From Anaerolineae bacterium (GTDB lineage Bacteria > Chloroflexota > Anaerolineae > JAFGEY01), in assembly GCA_016931365.1 (NCBI GenBank), contig JAFGEY010000007.1, forward strand, positions 1-7,152: a stretch of DNA of 7,152 bases. Reading direction: 5' to 3'. The notes under the pieces are model-generated. The model did no database searches, was not told where the DNA came from, and saw only the letters and a program-made list of their open reading frames with translations. How positions within the stretch are numbered: position 1 is the stretch's first letter; each line of letters opens with the position of its first letter. Of the stretch, positions 5,935 to 7,152 are shown piece by piece. A program made the position numbers and the translations under genes.

Positions 5935-6972
5935 ATGGACTTTCCCTCCAGCATTTCACTGACCATCACCAACGTCTGCAACCTGCGCTGCCAGATGTGC
6001 GGGCAGTGGAGCGCGGAAGGTTATATGCACCCCCAGAAAGCCGCGCTCAAGCACGAGTTGTCTCTGGACGACTGGAAGCGGGTCGTCGATGAATTGGCCG
6101 AGCACCAGATCGGCTCTTTGCTGCTGCGCGGCGGCGAGCCGTTCCTTTTCCCGGACATCGTCCCGCTGCTGGAGTACATCGCCGGCAAGGGCATTTTTGT
6201 CTCGGTCGACACCAACGGCACCCGGATCAAAGACCTGGCCGCCGACATCGTCCGCATCGGGCACATCCACCTGACCATCTCGGTCGATGGCCCGCCGGCG
6301 ATCCATGACCGGGTCAGAGGCGTCGCGGGGTGTTTTGCGCGGATTCAGGAGGGCCTAGCCTTGCTTGGTCGGCTTGAGGCGCAGGACAGGCACAAGATCA
6401 GCCGGTCGATCAATTTTACGATCAGCCCGTATTCGCTGCCCGGCCTGGGCGACATGCCCGACATAGCCCGCAGCCTGGCGATCCAGACGATGGCGATTGT
6501 GCCCTATTATTATTTCCCCGTCGAGGTGGGCAAGATGTACGAACGAGAGCTGCGCGACCTGGGCTGCGCCGCGTTCTCCTGGTATGGCTTTCACCACGAG
6601 TCTTCCGGCGTCGATTTTGAGGAATTCCGCGCCCAATACCGGCGCTATCTGGATCGGCTGGACGGCATCTATGATTTTCCCTATATGGCTTTTAGCGAGG
6701 CCGAGTATGAAACGTGGTTCAAGGACGCGCTGACGCCGGTCGGACCGCTGCGCTGCACCAACGTGGAAAAGCTGATCGACATCCAGCCCAACGGCGAGGC
6801 CAATTTCTGCGTCGATTTTCCCGATTACACCGTCGGCAACGTGCGCGAATCGACCATCGCCGAGATCTGGAACGGCGAGCGGGCGGAGCGCTTTCGCCGC
6901 TACCGGCGGGAAAAACCGCTCGCCGTGTGCTATCGCTGCGGGGCGAAATTCATGTCCGAAATGGAGGGCTAG
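5935..6972 (+). CDS. Radical SAM enzyme with Twitch/SPASM-like C-terminus, substrate unknown
   Basis: The protein has 345 residues. Cys15, Cys19 and Cys22 (CNLRCQMC) bind the [4Fe-4S] cluster that cleaves S-adenosylmethionine. The core motifs follow in order: GGEP (66-69), TNGT (93-96) and SVDG (116-119). The C-terminus has Cys274, Cys292 (GEANFCVDF), then the GNV...I.EIWN segment and Cys332-x2-Cys335. Four cysteines suffice for one auxiliary cluster, so this is a Twitch-like or reduced SPASM domain rather than the full seven-cysteine form. Such enzymes modify peptides, proteins or small molecules; no precursor peptide gene is visible nearby, so the substrate is unknown. The start has AAAGG (5922-5926) 8 bases upstream. 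The longer frame from 5866 adds 23 residues with no ribosome-binding site and overlaps the promoter. It appears to be a single-gene transcript and cytoplasmic. Confidence 0.85.
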   Translation: MDFPSSISLTITNVCNLRCQMCGQWSAEGYMHPQKAALKHELSLDDWKRVVDELAEHQIGSLLLRGGEPFLFPDIVPLLEYIAGKGIFVSVDTNGTRIKDLAADIVRIGHIHLTISVDGPPAIHDRVRGVAGCFARIQEGLALLGRLEAQDRHKISRSINFTISPYSLPGLGDMPDIARSLAIQTMAIVPYYYFPVEVGKMYERELRDLGCAAFSWYGFHHESSGVDFEEFRAQYRRYLDRLDGIYDFPYMAFSEAEYETWFKDALTPVGPLRCTNVEKLIDIQPNGEANFCVDFPDYTVGNVRESTIAEIWNGERAERFRRYRREKPLAVCYRCGAKFMSEMEG

Positions 6973-7006
6973 GATCAATACCTCTCAAGTAAGGAGAGCA
7001 AGCGTC

Positions 7007-7050
7007 GGTCAAGTAGCCGCCACGTTCTTTGTAGCGGCATATCGAGACCA
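7007..7050 (-). repeat. Palindromic intergenic repeat, copy 1 (inverted)
   Basis: Read on the - strand, this copy begins TGGTCTCGATA, has a short GC-rich stem (GCCGC against GCGGC) around an A-rich loop, and ends GCTACTTGACC. The same frame recurs at 7097-7135 on the + strand with a different stem. Conserved ends with a variable, self-complementary middle are the mark of REP-like elements. Confidence 0.6.
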
Positions 7051-7096
7051 CGCGAGCGGCTTTTACGGTGGAAATTCGCCCGTTTTGGCCGCGCCT

Positions 7097-7135
7097 TGGT
7101 CTCGATACGGGCCAAAGGGCGGCCCTACTCGACCA
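7097..7135 (+). repeat. Palindromic intergenic repeat, copy 2
   Basis: This copy begins TGGTCTCGATA, carries a GGGCC/GGCCC stem around a 7-base AAAGGGC loop, and ends CTACTCGACC. The outer bases TTGGTC and GACCAA also pair. With copy 1 it forms an exact 11-bp inverted repeat (7040-7050 against 7097-7107) separated by 46 bases. From memory, elements with TGGTCTCGATA...CTACTCGACCA ends are frequent in GC-rich bacterial genomes. Its position after the radical SAM stop suggests an intergenic 3' element; a terminator role is possible but no T-run is seen. Confidence 0.65.
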
Positions 7136-7152
7136 ACGGCGCTTATCTGAAC

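Noticed and set aside
5698..5959. Two short - strand frames (73 and 67 codons) in the gap before the radical SAM gene
   Set aside because: They have no Shine-Dalgarno and no recognisable family, and they run through the predicted radical SAM promoter and inverted repeats.
6982..6998. CTCTC/GAGAG hairpin and AAGGAGAG just after the radical SAM stop
   Set aside because: The stem has only 5 bp with no T-run, and no start codon follows the Shine-Dalgarno-like motif at a usable distance.

Overview
The window is ordinary bacterial chromosome: GC-rich, tightly packed genes with good Shine-Dalgarno sites and clear sigma70-type promoters (TTGACA/TATAAT-like) in AT-richer gaps. It holds six protein genes, one of them cut by the left edge. 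No RNA gene, transposase, CRISPR array or phage gene was seen. The gene families (a short Yip1-domain protein, a small alkaline-phosphatase-superfamily enzyme ending in an HGSD motif, a small ribbon-helix-helix-like protein beside an MFS exporter) resemble what I remember from Chloroflexota such as Anaerolineae. That assignment is a low-confidence inference, because there is no marker gene.

Left block (1-1376): the C-terminal half of a Gfo/Idh/MocA-type oxidoreductase on + converges on a Yip1-family membrane protein on -. A strong hairpin terminator lies between them, with its T-run on the - side. Centre (1377-3991): a phosphodiesterase/nucleotide-pyrophosphatase-like enzyme on - diverges from a two-gene + operon. 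The operon encodes an 89-residue ribbon-helix-helix-like protein and a 449-residue MFS exporter, joined by a 4-base GTGA overlap. Its promoter is near consensus and is followed at once by three TTGGTA half-sites, which suggests that the small protein represses its own operon and so controls the pump.

Right block (3992-7152): a perfect 11-bp hairpin separates the MFS gene from a convergent serine hydrolase of the beta-lactamase/esterase fold on -. A 435-base gap follows, holding the hydrolase promoter, a cluster of mutually exclusive inverted repeats and the promoter of the next gene. That gene, on +, encodes a radical SAM enzyme with a four-cysteine, Twitch/SPASM-like C-terminus. The window ends in two head-to-head palindromic intergenic repeats.

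The genes do not form one pathway. The only convincing functional unit is the regulator-exporter pair. The points most worth following are its operator-like array, the structured repeat cluster at 5727-5821, the paired palindromes after 7007, and the radical SAM enzyme, whose substrate is unknown. I found no clear sign of a wholly new multi-gene system.
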